NCBI GenBank assembly: GCA_964358205.1
Contig: CAYHNZ010000025.1
Coordinates: 1 to 13,941 of the forward strand
Length of the DNA stretch: 13,941 bases
Direction of reading: 5' to 3'
Origin: JANLIQ01 sp964358205
Lineage (GTDB): Bacteria; Patescibacteriota; UBA1384; 2-12-FULL-50-11
Part shown: positions 1 through 5,406 of the stretch, one piece after another
Layout of the letters: every line of letters starts with the position of its first letter
Numbering within the stretch: the first letter of the stretch is position 1
Translations under genes and position numbers: made by a program
Notes under the pieces: generated by a model
Database searches by the model: none
Told to the model about the DNA's origin: nothing
What the model saw: the letters and a program-made list of their open reading frames with translations, nothing else

Positions 1-10
1 GGGACAAGTC

Positions 11-43
11 GGCGGGGTAAACCGTTTTCTTTTGGCGGGAAAA
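11..43 (+). repeat. Terminator repeat, copy R1 (left part cut off by window edge)
   Basis: The core CCGTTTTCTTTTGGCGGG followed by AAAA (22-43) is shared with copies at 616-644 and 1904-1933. The bases before it (GGGGTAAACCG) would be the right arm of a terminator hairpin whose left arm should start CGGTTT and probably lies before position 1. It would end a + strand gene to the left. The -35 of the next promoter starts 23 nt after the TTTTCTTTT tract, the same distance as in copy R2. Confidence 0.6.
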
Positions 44-56
44 TCACGAAAAACCA

Positions 57-85
57 TTGACCCTTTCGCTGTGTTCAGCTAGAAT
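57..85 (+). promoter_or_regulatory. Promoter of the gene at 116
   Basis: A sigma-70-type promoter reads TTGACC (57-62), a 17-nt spacer, then TAGAAT (80-85). Predicted transcription start is near 92, giving a leader of about 24 nt that contains GAGG just before the ATG. It has the same layout and distance from the repeat as the promoter at 659-687. Confidence 0.7.
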
Positions 86-115
86 CTACTAGCACCCCAA
101 ATCACGAGGCATATT

Positions 116-580
116 ATGACAAATCAGTCCTTTTTCGAAGTCTACCAGATCCAGTTCTGCGGCGACGATTACTACTGCGGCGACGAGTGGAGATCGATCC
201 TCAAAAGTTTCTTGTCTGGCATCCACAACAACGAGCCGGCGGTCATGCAACGTCCGAAACTACATTTCTCGGACGAGAGCGGCAAACAATCAATCACGTT
301 GCGCTACGAGCCGGACACCAAAACTTTTGTCGCTTACGGCCACAGCACTAAGGAGTCGATAAAGTTGCCGGATTGTGGCGTTCGGTGCGCAACAAGCCCA
401 GCCTTTGTTGATGCCGCGTCAGCTTTGACAGACTTCCTCTACATCCCGTCGCAAAGATACGTCAAGATTTACCTGTTAGATGACGGCGAGTTCGTTTTGG
501 AAAAGACGGTCGACGGCAGGCTCGCGGTGGCAACCCACAGTATCGTCGCCGACATCGTGGCATACGCCTCAAAGCCCTAG
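116..580 (+). CDS. Unknown 154-residue protein in a repeat-bounded unit
   Basis: I do not recognise this protein. ATG 116 is supported by GAGG seven bases upstream and by the promoter at 57-85. The product is acidic to neutral, with no signal peptide or membrane segment. The N-terminus is rich in aromatic and acidic residues, with CGDDYYCGDEW near residues 15-25. Alternating short hydrophobic stretches in the rest (for example YVKIYLLDDGEFVLEK, about 114-129) suggest a mixed or mainly beta fold. The gene stands alone: its own promoter is upstream and terminator R2 follows 20 bases after the stop. Reading-frame quality, promoter and terminator agree, so it is probably expressed. No function can be assigned from sequence alone. 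Confidence 0.7.
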   Translation: MTNQSFFEVYQIQFCGDDYYCGDEWRSILKSFLSGIHNNEPAVMQRPKLHFSDESGKQSITLRYEPDTKTFVAYGHSTKESIKLPDCGVRCATSPAFVDAASALTDFLYIPSQRYVKIYLLDDGEFVLEKTVDGRLAVATHSIVADIVAYASKP

Positions 581-597
581 ACTGCAACCAGTCCCAC

Positions 598-644
598 CTC
601 GGCTTCGCCCCACACGGGCGGAGCCATTTTCTTTTGGCGGAAAT
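598..644 (+). terminator. Rho-independent terminator inside repeat copy R2
   Basis: GGCTTCGCCC (601-610), loop CACAC and GGGCGGAGCC (616-625) form a 10-bp stem with one G-U pair, followed by ATTTTCTTTT. It closes the gene at 116-580. The right arm, T-tract and following GGCGGAAAT belong to the repeat family. The loop and left arm resemble those of copy R4 at 1888. Confidence 0.85.
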
Positions 645-658
645 GTGGCTGTAATCTA

Positions 659-687
659 TTGATTTCTGAAAGAGCTTTCGCTACAAT
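659..687 (+). promoter_or_regulatory. Promoter of the lipoprotein gene, predicted leaderless start
   Basis: TTGATT (659-664), a 17-nt spacer and TACAAT (682-687). Only six bases separate the -10 from the GTG start at 694, so transcription would begin on or next to the start codon. Confidence 0.72.
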
Positions 688-693
688 CTTCTC

Positions 694-1140
694 GTGAACA
701 TTAGCGGTTTTGGCCGAGCTTTACTCGCAGGCCTCTTTCTCGTCATCTTCGTAGCCATAGGTTGCGACACTGCCGAACCAGAGGGCTCGCATCCCGAAAC
801 GTACCTCTCGAACCAGCGGTATCAACAAAGGGCCGATCGAATTGCGCAAGATCGGCGGGAGGCGGTTCGTCAGTCTGACGCCATCCTCGATTACTCTCAA
901 AAGTTTTTAGGCACCTCGATGAAGGTCGTCGACAAGCAACCGATGCGCAACGATTACCTCGGCGGCGACGGTTGGCAGTTCGTGGTCGAAAGTAAGCTTG
1001 GACGGACAACTGTTTGGGGTCGTCTCGGCGATCCGGTTTTCGACGAAGCAGCGGTAGGTGACTCCGTACAGATAGGTGACGACTTCCGTTCCTTCTCTCC
1101 GTCGACACCGGGCGAAGCACTCTCATTCACTCGCAAGTAA
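694..1140 (+). CDS. Small predicted lipoprotein, 148 residues
   Basis: The N-terminus is a lipoprotein signal: Arg near residue 8, a hydrophobic stretch (about 10-23), then VAIG-C with the lipidated Cys at residue 24. After cleavage the chain would be anchored outside the cytoplasmic membrane. The mature part opens with a charged, Arg/Gln-rich segment (about 38-70), probably helical. It continues into a mixed region with LGGDGWQFVVESKLGRTTV near residues 88-106, which looks beta-rich. The start is GTG with no Shine-Dalgarno sequence, but the -10 element ends only six bases before it, which fits leaderless translation. Terminator R3 follows at 1217. I do not recognise a family, and the role is unknown. 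The long antisense frame here is a shadow. Confidence 0.75.
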   Translation: MNISGFGRALLAGLFLVIFVAIGCDTAEPEGSHPETYLSNQRYQQRADRIAQDRREAVRQSDAILDYSQKFLGTSMKVVDKQPMRNDYLGGDGWQFVVESKLGRTTVWGRLGDPVFDEAAVGDSVQIGDDFRSFSPSTPGEALSFTRK

Positions 1141-1216
1141 AGGCGAGCATATGAGGGGATCGAGCTTCCGAGCTACCAGTTCTCACCGCGTTGACCCCAC
1201 CGGCAACGCAATTACA

Positions 1217-1266
1217 CGGTTTCGTGCAAATGCCAACCAGGCAAATGCACGGAGCCGTTTTCTTTT
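1217..1266 (+). terminator. Rho-independent terminator inside repeat copy R3
   Basis: CGGTTTCGTGCAAATGCC (1217-1234), loop AACCA and GGCAAATGCACGGAGCCG (1240-1257) form a long stem with two A-A mismatches and two G-U pairs, followed by TTTTCTTTT (1258-1266). The outer stem (CGGTTTCG / CGGAGCCG) and T-tract match the other copies. The inner stem is different and longer, and the GGCGGGAAA tail is missing. Confidence 0.8.
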
Positions 1267-1276
1267 GACCAGATCC

Positions 1277-1305
1277 TTGATTAAAGGTAACGGGTCAGCT
1301 AAACT
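1277..1305 (+). promoter_or_regulatory. Promoter of the acetyltransferase gene
   Basis: TTGATT (1277-1282), a 17-nt spacer and TAAACT (1300-1305). It starts 10 nt after the R3 T-tract, not 23 nt as in R1 and R2. The predicted start near 1312 gives a leader of about 18 nt with a weak GGTGA before ATG 1330. A TATAAA at 1312 is an alternative -10. Confidence 0.55.
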
Positions 1306-1329
1306 ACGACATATAAAGTTGGTGAACAT

Positions 1330-1875
1330 ATGACTTACATACGACAAACAATAGCAGCCAATTCGAACCTCATACTGCGCATTCTTCAACCAGAGAATGC
1401 GCCCAGACTTTTCCAGCTCGTTGACGAAAGTCGTGAACGTCTAGGCCGGTGGTTACCTTGGGTAGAGCACACCAAGTCCGAAGCTGATTCGCTGACTTTC
1501 ATTCAGCAAGGACTTCTAGACCTTGAGGACGACAAAGCCTTTCATTACGGCATTTGGTATGACCGCCAGCTTGTCGGCGTAATCGGCGCCCATGCCTGGA
1601 GAGCCGACGAGAAATTTCTCGAGATCGGCTACTGGATCGGAAAAGATTTTGAGGGCATGGGAATTATGACCCAAGCCTGTCGAAATCTAATAAGCGAGAT
1701 GTTCATAGGCGATAAGGTTCGGACGATTCAAATGTGCTGTGACCCAGCCAATGATCGAAGTTCGGCGATCCCAAAACGACTACTTTTCGACTGCATCGAA
1801 CGATCCAGGAAAAGTGACGAAGAAGCAGGAGGAGAGATCGATGTATACCAGATCACCTCGGGTACCTGGAAGTAG
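1330..1875 (+). CDS. GNAT-family N-acetyltransferase, RimJ/RimL type
   Basis: This should transfer an acetyl group from acetyl-CoA to an amine; the substrate is unknown. The N-terminal part (LRILQPENAPRLFQLVDES, about 16-34, then LGRWLPWV) is typical of the RimL/YdaF group, which acetylate ribosomal protein N-termini or related amines. The acetyl-CoA motif A region is visible as IGYWIGKDFEGMGIMTQA (about 98-115), with the Q/R-x-x-G-x-G/A loop in the form FEGMGI. A late motif, NDRSSAIPKRL, is also typical. The length of 181 residues is normal for the family. The last 35 residues are divergent (LLF where GF is usual, and about two residues fewer than expected) but align well enough that I do not call a frameshift. 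It stands alone between terminator R3 and terminator R4. Confidence 0.88.
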   Translation: MTYIRQTIAANSNLILRILQPENAPRLFQLVDESRERLGRWLPWVEHTKSEADSLTFIQQGLLDLEDDKAFHYGIWYDRQLVGVIGAHAWRADEKFLEIGYWIGKDFEGMGIMTQACRNLISEMFIGDKVRTIQMCCDPANDRSSAIPKRLLFDCIERSRKSDEEAGGEIDVYQITSGTWK

Positions 1876-1887
1876 CTCTGTCAAATA

Positions 1888-1933
1888 CGGTTTCGCCCCA
1901 TCCGGGCGGAGCCGTTTTCTTTTGGCGGGGAAA
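1888..1933 (+). terminator. Rho-independent terminator inside repeat copy R4
   Basis: CGGTTTCGCCC (1888-1898), loop CATCC and GGGCGGAGCCG (1904-1914) form an 11-bp stem with G-U pairs, followed by TTTTCTTTT (1915-1923) and GGCGGGGAAATT. It closes the acetyltransferase gene. It abuts the oppositely oriented terminator at 1933-1965. Confidence 0.87.
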
Positions 1934-1965
1934 TTAAAAAGCCCGCCGTCTGGATTAACGGCGGG
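1933..1965 (-). terminator. Terminator of the methyltransferase / secreted-protein operon
   Basis: On the minus strand CCCGCCGT, an 8-nt loop and ACGGCGGG form a perfect 8-bp stem followed by CTTTTTAAT. It lies about 20 bases beyond the stop at 1985. Confidence 0.88.
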
Positions 1966-1984
1966 AAGTGACTTTCGAGGCTGA

Positions 1985-2599
1985 TTACAGCGGTATGACA
2001 ACCTGCAAGCGCAGGCGGGCAGGTGCTTTGCCGTTGATTGACCACGGCTGGAAGTGGATTTTGACTGAGTAGGCACCGCTCCGAAACCTTGCAGTTAATC
2101 CTAACCTGATCGGCGCAGGCTTACCCTCTGTCTTTGTTACCGAAGCGACCAATCCAAGATCTAGGTCGTGGGCAACTGTCCAGCGGCTGCTGGCTTCGGG
2201 GACGTAGAGAATGTGCTCGCCTCCATTTACCGGCAAGTATTCAGCTACATCGGCCGACAACTTAGCTGAGCCAAGTTTGCCTCTATAACTAAGCCAAGGC
2301 AGTATGTAGTCCTTGCCATCGTGCTCCGTTCGGGCGAAATACCCGCTAAGAGTTAGACCAGACCCCAGGCTACACAGTTGACCGCCTAGGTTGATTTCCG
2401 CTTTCTCGGTGTTCCAGCTCAGAAAGTAGAGTTCCCAGCGCCCAGCAGTTAGGCCGGTGCTATAGGCCGGCAACTTGACCCCTTCGATCAAGTCAACCCG
2501 CTGGAAAAGGGTGATGTTAGGCCGGGAACCAGTCTTTGGTCCCTGGGCAGTGACGATAACGGCAGCCAGCATAGTGGCAACCAACGCGATGAGTTTCAT
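1985..2599 (-). CDS. Secreted, probably beta-rich protein, 204 residues
   Basis: The start is ATG at 2599, chosen because GGAG lies just upstream and the sequence then begins with a clean signal peptide (MKLIALVATMLAAVIVTAQ). The longer frame adds an Arg/Pro-rich stretch that overlaps the methyltransferase end and is unlikely. The mature part has many alternating hydrophobic and polar stretches (LTLSGYFARTE, KLSADVAEYLP, IRLGLTARF, AYSVKIHF, LRLQVVIPL), so I expect a beta-sandwich or beta-barrel-like fold. There is one Cys (QLCSLG, about residue 76). It follows the methyltransferase by 14 bases and shares its promoter and terminator. I do not recognise a family. A barrel would be surprising in a cell without an outer membrane, so an exported beta-sandwich is the safer reading. 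Confidence 0.75.
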   Translation of the reverse strand: MKLIALVATMLAAVIVTAQGPKTGSRPNITLFQRVDLIEGVKLPAYSTGLTAGRWELYFLSWNTEKAEINLGGQLCSLGSGLTLSGYFARTEHDGKDYILPWLSYRGKLGSAKLSADVAEYLPVNGGEHILYVPEASSRWTVAHDLDLGLVASVTKTEGKPAPIRLGLTARFRSGAYSVKIHFQPWSINGKAPARLRLQVVIPL

Positions 2600-2613
2600 T
2601 TTTTCTCCATGCC

Positions 2614-3258
2614 CTATGGGCGGAAATGGACGAGGTCGAACATTGGGGTTAGATGAACCACAGTATGCTCGACGTTTAGATCGCAAACGAGATCGGCGAT
2701 GTCTTCGTCGGAAAACCGAGTGAATTCACCCATAGTAGTGGTGACGATGTTCCCTTGCGCCGTAAGTATCTCGGCACCGAGTGACTGGTAATACTCCTCT
2801 AACCAGTCGGGACTCGTTGGTTTCCAAAAGGAAACAACGCAATCACCCCCCGACCTAGCCAGGCTCAAAAGCTTGATTAGCAACTTTTGCCGCCGACTCG
2901 GTGCGATGTCGCAGGAGCCAGGCAAATTGTATGAGGCAAAGACTAGGTCAAAGAGTCTAGGTGGCTGAAAGTTAAAGATGTCCTCTTCGACAAGCTGGAC
3001 ATTCGGCACATCTTTCAATCTTTCTGCTGCTAGCGCGACCATACGCGAGTTGTAGTCAATACCCACAACCTCCTGAACCAATGGAGCAATAAACTCCATT
3101 ACCCGACCCGGACCACATCCGACGTCAAGTGCCCGCTTGTTACTACCCGCTATGCATGCCAAATAGCGATTCTCTGCCTCGAAGTATTCTGCCATTTCTG
3201 GCAAGGGAACTGACACGGCCTTTTTGAAGTTTTCAAAATACTTATTGGAACCAATCAT
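2614..3258 (-). CDS. Class I SAM-dependent methyltransferase
   Basis: A Rossmann-fold methyltransferase of 214 residues, probably cytoplasmic. Motif I is visible as ALDVGCGPGR (about 43-52), followed by the acidic ribose-binding region VVGIDYN (about 64-70) and the adenine-region acidic motif VEEDIFNF (about 90-97). LFDLVFASYNLPG fits motif IV. The substrate cannot be read from sequence; the layout resembles small-molecule methyltransferases such as the UbiE/Tam type. Start ATG 3258 has a strong GGAGGAG five to six bases upstream. It is the first gene of an operon with the secreted protein and is divergent from a TrmB-like regulator. Nested inverted repeats over its promoter suggest control by that regulator (inference). 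Confidence 0.88.
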   Translation of the reverse strand: MIGSNKYFENFKKAVSVPLPEMAEYFEAENRYLACIAGSNKRALDVGCGPGRVMEFIAPLVQEVVGIDYNSRMVALAAERLKDVPNVQLVEEDIFNFQPPRLFDLVFASYNLPGSCDIAPSRRQKLLIKLLSLARSGGDCVVSFWKPTSPDWLEEYYQSLGAEILTAQGNIVTTTMGEFTRFSDEDIADLVCDLNVEHTVVHLTPMFDLVHFRP

Positions 3259-3280
3259 GTGCTCCTCCTCTGTTAAGATT

Positions 3281-3297
3281 CACCCTTATTCAGGGTG
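3281..3297 (-). promoter_or_regulatory. Palindrome at the predicted 5' end of the methyltransferase mRNA
   Basis: CACCCT, five bases and AGGGTG form a perfect 6-bp inverted repeat. The predicted transcription start on the minus strand is near 3296, so this is either a 5'-terminal mRNA stem-loop or an operator just downstream of the promoter. Confidence 0.55.
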
Positions 3298-3302
3298 GTC
3301 GT

Positions 3303-3330
3303 ATTCTACTACTCCTAAAGTTAAAGTCAA
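3303..3330 (-). promoter_or_regulatory. Promoter of the methyltransferase operon
   Basis: On the minus strand TTGACT (3330-3325), a 16-nt spacer and TAGAAT (3308-3303). The -35 lies inside the inverted repeats at 3317-3349. Confidence 0.75.
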
Positions 3331-3349
3331 TAGTTTTAACCTTAACTTT
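3317..3349. promoter_or_regulatory. Nested inverted repeats, candidate operator for the divergent regulator
   Basis: AAAGTTAA (3317-3324) and TTAACTTT (3342-3349) form a perfect inverted pair 17 bases apart. Inside lies GTTAAA (3320-3325) / TTTAAC (3335-3340). The block covers the methyltransferase -35 and lies just upstream of the regulator's own probable promoter (weak TTTACT at 3355, 17 nt, TAGTCT at 3378). Binding there could control both directions. That the TrmB-like protein binds it is inferred from position. Confidence 0.5.
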
Positions 3350-3387
3350 TTTTGTTTACTTCTGTGAGGTAATTTGTTAGTCTTGTA

Positions 3388-4176
3388 GTGTCGAAGTGTT
3401 TAGACGTTATGAAAACAACAATCATTGCCAGCTCGCTCCAAGGATTAGGGTTTGACCAAAAGGAAATAGATATTTACCTAGCCTGTTTAGAGATCGGCCG
3501 TAGCAGTTTACTACCTATTGCTCGCAAAGTTAGCGAGCCACGCAACACCGTCGCCTATACTCTAGAGAAACTCGAAGAAAGAGGTCTGCTTAATATCACC
3601 AAACACGGCACAAGACGGCATTACTTAATCAAACCGCCACAGGCAATTGTTCAGCTTCTGCAGACTCAACGAGATACTATCAACAACAAACTTCAAGCGA
3701 TCGAAACTGCACTGCCCCAACTGAATAACTTATACACCCAAGGATCCGAGCCAGTAGTAACAACGTATAGAGGTCGTGATGAAATTCGTACACTCTACGA
3801 AGTAATTCTTGACTCAGCGGTTGATGAAATCTGGTATGTCGGTGAATACAACCAAATCGTTGAGATCGTTGGCGAGAACTACTTAAAGGGCTGGATTAAA
3901 CGACGCGTCGGGAAGGGTATCGCCACAAAATCAATCCGTGTTCGAAAAGGTGAGGTTGACGACCCCATTTACTCATCTCCAAGTGAGACAAACCGACAAA
4001 TACGGTACTCGCCAAAAGATTTTGAGAGTCCGGGTCACATTACCATCTACGGAAATAATGTTGCAGTAATTACCACCCCCAAGGAAAGTTTTGCCGTTGC
4101 AACTGCTTCCGCTGAATACGCCACAATTATGCGCAGTTGGTTTAATCAACTTTGGAAAGTCTCAAAAGAAAAATAG
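3388..4176 (+). CDS. TrmB-family transcriptional regulator
   Basis: The N-terminal part (about residues 15-85) is a winged helix-turn-helix of the TrmB type: LQGLGFDQKEIDIYLACLEIG, then SSLLPIARKVSEPRNTVAYTL as the recognition helix region, and the wing HGTRRHYLI. A helical linker follows (about 86-118, QTQRDTINNKLQAIETALPQL). The C-terminal half begins VTTYRGRDEIRTLYEVIL (about 124-141) and matches the phospholipase-D-like effector half seen in bacterial TrmB homologues. TrmB proteins are best known as sugar-responsive regulators in archaea and are also found in CPR bacteria. GTG 3388 is drawn as the start, but ATG 3409 (codon 8) is equally likely; neither has a good Shine-Dalgarno sequence. 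It probably regulates the divergent operon and itself. Confidence 0.88.
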   Translation: MSKCLDVMKTTIIASSLQGLGFDQKEIDIYLACLEIGRSSLLPIARKVSEPRNTVAYTLEKLEERGLLNITKHGTRRHYLIKPPQAIVQLLQTQRDTINNKLQAIETALPQLNNLYTQGSEPVVTTYRGRDEIRTLYEVILDSAVDEIWYVGEYNQIVEIVGENYLKGWIKRRVGKGIATKSIRVRKGEVDDPIYSSPSETNRQIRYSPKDFESPGHITIYGNNVAVITTPKESFAVATASAEYATIMRSWFNQLWKVSKEK

Positions 4177-4203
4177 GCGGAACCGATTTCTCCTGGCAAG
4201 AAA
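4176..4203 (+). repeat. Decayed copy R5 of the terminator repeat
   Basis: GGCGGAACCGATTTCTCCTGGC plus AAGAAA aligns without gaps to the 28-base unit of copy R4 with six differences. The left hairpin arm is missing, so it is probably a poor terminator. It lies directly after the regulator stop codon, keeping the family's rule of sitting downstream of + strand genes. Confidence 0.6.
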
Positions 4204-4521
4204 TTATTTGTACCGATTTTTTACTTCGTTGTGGTCGCCTACATAAGCTAAAATCATCAGCTTCCCAGCGTGATCGAGATAAAATATACACCTCATACCC
4301 ATGTTAATTCTGAACTCCCATACTTCATCGACTTCAAGCTCTCTCAATTTGGCCTGGCTCACATTAAACTGTTTCGTGTTTAAGCTAGGGTGCTCGGGAT
4401 TTTCTGCAAGATAGTTTACCTTCCTATCAAAAATCTTTTTTAGATCCGATGGTAAGTTCTTCTTGATAAATTTCTGTAATTTTGGGTGGGCTACGACTGA
4501 GTAACTACCGTCTGGTTTCAT
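4204..4521 (-). CDS. RelE-like toxin of a toxin-antitoxin pair
   Basis: This 105-residue basic protein has the C-terminal pattern of the RelE/ParE superfamily. VWEFRINMGMRCIFYLD (about 67-83) matches the paired central strands with conserved Arg, and LMILAYVGDHNEVKNRY (about 88-104) matches the last strand and the His/Asp-containing tail. RelE relatives are usually mRNA-cutting toxins that act at the ribosome, while ParE relatives act on gyrase; I cannot tell which applies. Its start overlaps the antitoxin end by 17 bases and has no visible Shine-Dalgarno sequence, which suggests translation coupled to the antitoxin. The antitoxin-first order is typical of such operons. Confidence 0.8.
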   Translation of the reverse strand: MKPDGSYSVVAHPKLQKFIKKNLPSDLKKIFDRKVNYLAENPEHPSLNTKQFNVSQAKLRELEVDEVWEFRINMGMRCIFYLDHAGKLMILAYVGDHNEVKNRYK

Positions 4522-5050
4522 AGGGAACGAGCGTGGACTTATCTACTTTCGGCAAGTCTGGCATCTCTTCGCTACTTGACCCTTCCTCCCCAAAGAAGGT
4601 CTCTAAGAATGCTAAGTTCTTATCAATCAAGTTCCCCATTTTAGTTTCGTTGTTGGTCGTAATCTTATACGAGTCTGTATCATGAGAAAGGTGGATAAGC
4701 TCAGCCGTAGTAAATTGCGAATATTTTTGTATCAATGGGTCAATCACATTGCTGACCGAATCGGGGATTCGTACTGATGGGTCTTGTAAGGGTCGGATAC
4801 TATGGCCGCTCACGATCAGCTTTTTTTGTTCTTGCATTCTATCTAGAACTTTTGTGTAGCCATCGATTGCGGGTCCATTGGTTATCCCAGCATACCTAGC
4901 TTCAGAGAGGGGGTTCTGGGTTTTGAACATATACCCAAACTCCACAAAAAATGCCAGCTTGTTCAGGCGTAATAAGTCTATCTTCCCTGGCTCTACCTTC
5001 TTTAGAAGGTAAAGAATAAGATCTTCTGTTGTAAGCATTGTATTGTTCAT
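4505..5050 (-). CDS. Panacea-domain (DUF4065, SocA-like) antitoxin
   Basis: The central domain matches Panacea/DUF4065: LLRLNKLAFFVEFGYMF (about 27-43), then LSEARYAGITNGPAIDGYTK, which corresponds to the family's K/R-Y-x-x-x-x-x-G-P-V region, and later FTTAELIHLSHDT. Such domains are known as antitoxins paired with many unrelated toxins, and one member is a proteolysis adaptor (SocA). The roughly 35-residue C-terminal tail (EEGSSSEEMPDLPKVD) is acidic and low-complexity and may contact the basic toxin (inference). ATG 5050 is drawn as the start because TATAAT at 5068-5063 would begin transcription near 5056, giving a leader of about six G bases. ATG 5038 is the alternative, and the GTG at 5071 is unlikely since it precedes the -10. 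Confidence 0.8.
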   Translation of the reverse strand: MNNTMLTTEDLILYLLKKVEPGKIDLLRLNKLAFFVEFGYMFKTQNPLSEARYAGITNGPAIDGYTKVLDRMQEQKKLIVSGHSIRPLQDPSVRIPDSVSNVIDPLIQKYSQFTTAELIHLSHDTDSYKITTNNETKMGNLIDKNLAFLETFFGEEGSSSEEMPDLPKVDKSTLVPYETRR

Positions 5051-5062
5051 CCCCCCACAAAG

Positions 5063-5068
5063 ATTATA
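5063..5068 (-). promoter_or_regulatory. -10 element of the toxin-antitoxin operon
   Basis: A perfect TATAAT on the minus strand. No convincing -35 is seen. Transcription would start near 5056, very close to the antitoxin ATG. Confidence 0.5.
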
Positions 5069-5173
5069 CACGAATAGATATCCGCCGAATTGTACGATCA
5101 GCTAATCCAGCTTCGGATGTCAACGACACATGTGTATTAAGGAAGTCAAGGGTTTTCGAAAATTAGATAGTCG

Positions 5174-5206
5174 GTGTGGTTAAACTACTTCGTAGTTTAA
5201 CCACAC
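5174..5206. repeat. Perfect 15-bp-stem inverted repeat with 3-nt loop
   Basis: GTGTGGTTAAACTAC (5174-5188), loop TTC and GTAGTTTAACCACAC (5192-5206) match perfectly. AGGGTTTT (about 5148-5155) and AAAACCCT (5207-5214) extend the pairing outside a left-side bulge. Neither side has a T-tract, so it is not an ordinary terminator. It lies between the antitoxin and the groEL 3' end. Confidence 0.85.
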
Positions 5207-5226
5207 AAAACCCTACTGTCAAGATT

Positions 5227-5361
5227 ATGCAAGCTAGTGAAAGTACGATTCCCTTAATTGATTTTGATCCAAACGATTTTCTTGATGGAATTCGTGTCAT
5301 TTATGAATATATTGTATCAAATAACAGGTTCGGAGTCAAAAAAAGAAGGCGGAGAAAATAG
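5227..5361 (+). CDS. Possible small protein with a basic C-terminus, 44 residues
   Basis: Reading from ATG 5227 gives an acidic first half with coding-like character (TIPLIDFDPNDFLDGIRVIY) and a strongly basic end (KKRRRRK). A longer reading from GTG 5176 passes through the perfect hairpin and is less likely. There is no Shine-Dalgarno sequence and no convincing promoter. It could be a real small protein, the surviving end of a broken gene, or chance. The stop directly precedes the groEL terminator, which may also end this gene. This ORF, the hairpin and the terminator are all I see in the roughly 350-base gap between antitoxin and groEL. Confidence 0.3.
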   Translation: MQASESTIPLIDFDPNDFLDGIRVIYEYIVSNNRFGVKKRRRRK

Positions 5362-5362
5362 C

Positions 5363-5383
5363 AAAAAGGCGCCGGGTGGCGCC
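5363..5383 (-). terminator. groESL terminator
   Basis: On the minus strand GGCGCC, ACCC and GGCGCC form a perfect 6-bp GC stem followed by TTTTT. It lies about 25 bases past the groEL stop. Confidence 0.85.
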
Positions 5384-5406
5384 GATTTGTTCGCTTTGAA
5401 AAGCGT

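Noticed and set aside
1739..1875. Frameshift in the acetyltransferase C-terminus
   Set aside because: The end looks divergent, but residues GGEIDVYQ and the final TWK still match the usual family ending in the same frame, with about two residues fewer.
580..1935. Integron gene-cassette array with attC sites
   Set aside because: The layout of single genes separated by repeats is suggestive, but I see no paired RYYYAAC / GTTRRRY core sites and no integrase in the window. The genes also carry their own promoters, unlike most cassettes.
2611..2628. GGGCGGAAATG as a further copy of the terminator repeat
   Set aside because: It lies at the end of the methyltransferase coding sequence, lacks the TTTTCTTTT tract and hairpin, and the match is too short.
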